Positions 13,052 through 13,864 of a stretch of 13,864 nt of DNA are shown one piece after another. Below the pieces are notes generated by a model, which did no database searches, was not told the origin of the DNA, and saw only the letters and a list, made by a program, of their open reading frames with translations. The stretch spans positions 1 through 13,864 of the forward strand of contig WGFP01000128.1 in NCBI GenBank assembly GCA_015492195.1, written 5' to 3'. The translations under genes and the position numbers were made by a program. This DNA is from Acidiferrobacterales bacterium. GTDB taxonomy: Bacteria; Pseudomonadota; Gammaproteobacteria; Acidiferrobacterales; Sulfurifustaceae. Every line of letters starts with the position of its first letter. The first letter of the stretch is position 1.

Positions 13052-13765
13052 CTAGTTACTCCTCTCCAATTCCAGCATTTTGTTTTCAATCCAATCCTCC
13101 GTCTGACGCCTGATCTCTTCGGCGCTCTTGCCGCGGCTTGGTATCACCGGCCCGATCACCACGCGGATGGTGCCGGGGCGCTTCGTAAAGCCGCGGCGCG
13201 GCCAGTAAGTACCGGCATTGTGCGCCACGGGCACCACCGGATAACCCGTTCTCGAGGCAAGCACCGCGCCGCTGATGCCGTAACGCCGGCGGCACCCGGG
13301 CGCCATGCGCGTGCCTTCGGGAAAAATCACGACCCACAAACCGGATTGCAGGCGTCGGCGTCCCTGGTTGATCACCTGTTCCACCGCTTTGCGCCCCGAG
13401 CCGCGGTCGATGGCGATGGGCCGCAACAGTGAAAGCACCCAGCCGAACAGGGGTATCCACATCAGCTCACGCTTCAGCACCCAAACCAGCGGCGGGAAAA
13501 TTACCTGAAACGCGAGCGTCTCCCAGGCGGATTGGTGTTTGGCCAGCAGGATCGCCGGACCGTCCGGCAGATGCTCGCGGCCTTCCACGCGGTAATCCAG
13601 GCGGCACAGGATTTTCAGAAACCAGACATGAAATCGCGCCCAGTGGGCGATAACGCGATAGCGCCACCTAAACGGCAAAGGAAAGGTGAGCAACGCAATC
13701 GGCGCGTAAACGAAAACCGACAACCACATCACCAGATTAAAAACAGCCGAACGCAGCATAAGCAC
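13052..13765 (-). CDS. plsC: 1-acyl-sn-glycerol-3-phosphate acyltransferase (PlsC family)
   Basis: Adds the second fatty acid to lysophosphatidic acid to form phosphatidic acid at the inner membrane. An N-terminal hydrophobic stretch (about residues 7-31) could anchor it. Acyltransferase motif I reads KHQSAWE (76-82), an H-x4-E in place of the usual H-x4-D. FPEGTR (149-154) is the substrate-binding motif, and VPVAHNAGTYW (178-188) matches motif IV. The start may be GTG at 13765, 3 nt after the gmhB stop with a weak GGAA upstream, or ATG at 13759. Its close position behind gmhB suggests one operon, as in Pseudomonas, where a PlsC homologue lies next to gmhB. Exact acyl specificity cannot be told. 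Confidence 0.9.
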   Translation of the reverse strand: MLMLRSAVFNLVMWLSVFVYAPIALLTFPLPFRWRYRVIAHWARFHVWFLKILCRLDYRVEGREHLPDGPAILLAKHQSAWETLAFQVIFPPLVWVLKRELMWIPLFGWVLSLLRPIAIDRGSGRKAVEQVINQGRRRLQSGLWVVIFPEGTRMAPGCRRRYGISGAVLASRTGYPVVPVAHNAGTYWPRRGFTKRPGTIRVVIGPVIPSRGKSAEEIRRQTEDWIENKMLELERSN

Positions 13766-13768
13766 GCG

Positions 13769-13864
13769 TCAATTCCGGGAAAGCCCGTCCGACAACAGGG
13801 CGTCCGCAAAAGCGGACAGATCATCGAATACCGGCACGTCCGCCAGATGCTTGCTCTTTTTCAA
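13769..13864 (-). CDS. gmhB: 3' end of a D-glycero-beta-D-manno-heptose-1,7-bisphosphate 7-phosphatase (GmhB-like), partial
   Basis: An open frame runs into the window edge and ends with TGA at 13769-13771. Only the last 31 residues are present, including the stretch DVPVFDDLSAFADALL. This matches the typical GmhB tail (VFDDLAAA.DALL) and the known gmhB-plsC neighbourhood. GmhB dephosphorylates heptose bisphosphate in the synthesis of ADP-heptose for the LPS core. The catalytic HAD motifs lie outside the window, so the name rests on the tail and the context. Confidence 0.6.
   Translation of the reverse strand: MKKSKHLADVPVFDDLSAFADALLSDGLSRN

Noticed and set aside
12869..13055. CTAGTGT / ACACTAG arms around the 96-bp element
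   Set aside because: Only 7 bp, 173 bp apart, and the right copy is partly the plsC end. A chance match in this span is quite possible.

Overview
The window looks like one end of an assembled contig from a GC-rich gammaproteobacterium, probably sequenced with a transposase-based library, because the first 19 bases match the Tn5/Nextera mosaic end and are not genomic. The gene order lptD-surA-pdxA-rsmA, with amgK-murU running divergently from lptD, is the arrangement known from Pseudomonas and other Gammaproteobacteria. The split class II ribonucleotide reductase is also known from Pseudomonas. I cannot name a genus.

Layout. (1) 20-4303: a B12-dependent ribonucleotide reductase operon. A sigma70-type promoter carries two NrdR-box-like palindromes 32 bp apart. 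It is followed by nrdJa, interrupted by a 375-residue LAGLIDADG intein exactly at the thiyl-radical cysteine, a 63-bp element built of 7-bp units, and nrdJb, the small subunit with the zinc and redox cysteines. (2) 4304-5288: nearly 1 kb of mostly non-coding DNA with AT tracts, candidate promoters, several hairpins, a 21-codon lysine-rich mini-gene with a strong ribosome binding site, and a strong terminator. (3) 5289-7123, minus strand: amgK-murU, the kinase and uridylyltransferase of MurNAc recycling. murU carries an in-frame 114-bp palindrome-rich insertion. (4) 7190-12851, plus strand: lptD (LPS export to the outer membrane), surA (periplasmic chaperone for outer-membrane proteins including LptD), pdxA (vitamin B6) and rsmA/ksgA (16S rRNA dimethylation). 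(5) 12852-13051: a convergent gap holding a 96-bp element with 14-bp inverted ends. (6) 13052-13864, minus strand: a PlsC-type acyltransferase and the 3' end of a gmhB-like gene.

Themes. Three blocks concern the envelope: peptidoglycan recycling, LPS/outer-membrane assembly, and phospholipid plus LPS-heptose synthesis. The RNR operon is separate and probably controlled by NrdR. The most unusual feature is the density of small repetitive or palindromic elements: five different ones in 13.9 kb. Two reach into proteins: one adds about 38 residues to MurU, and another supplies the last codons and stop of pdxA.

No tRNA, rRNA, CRISPR array, IS element or phage gene was seen.
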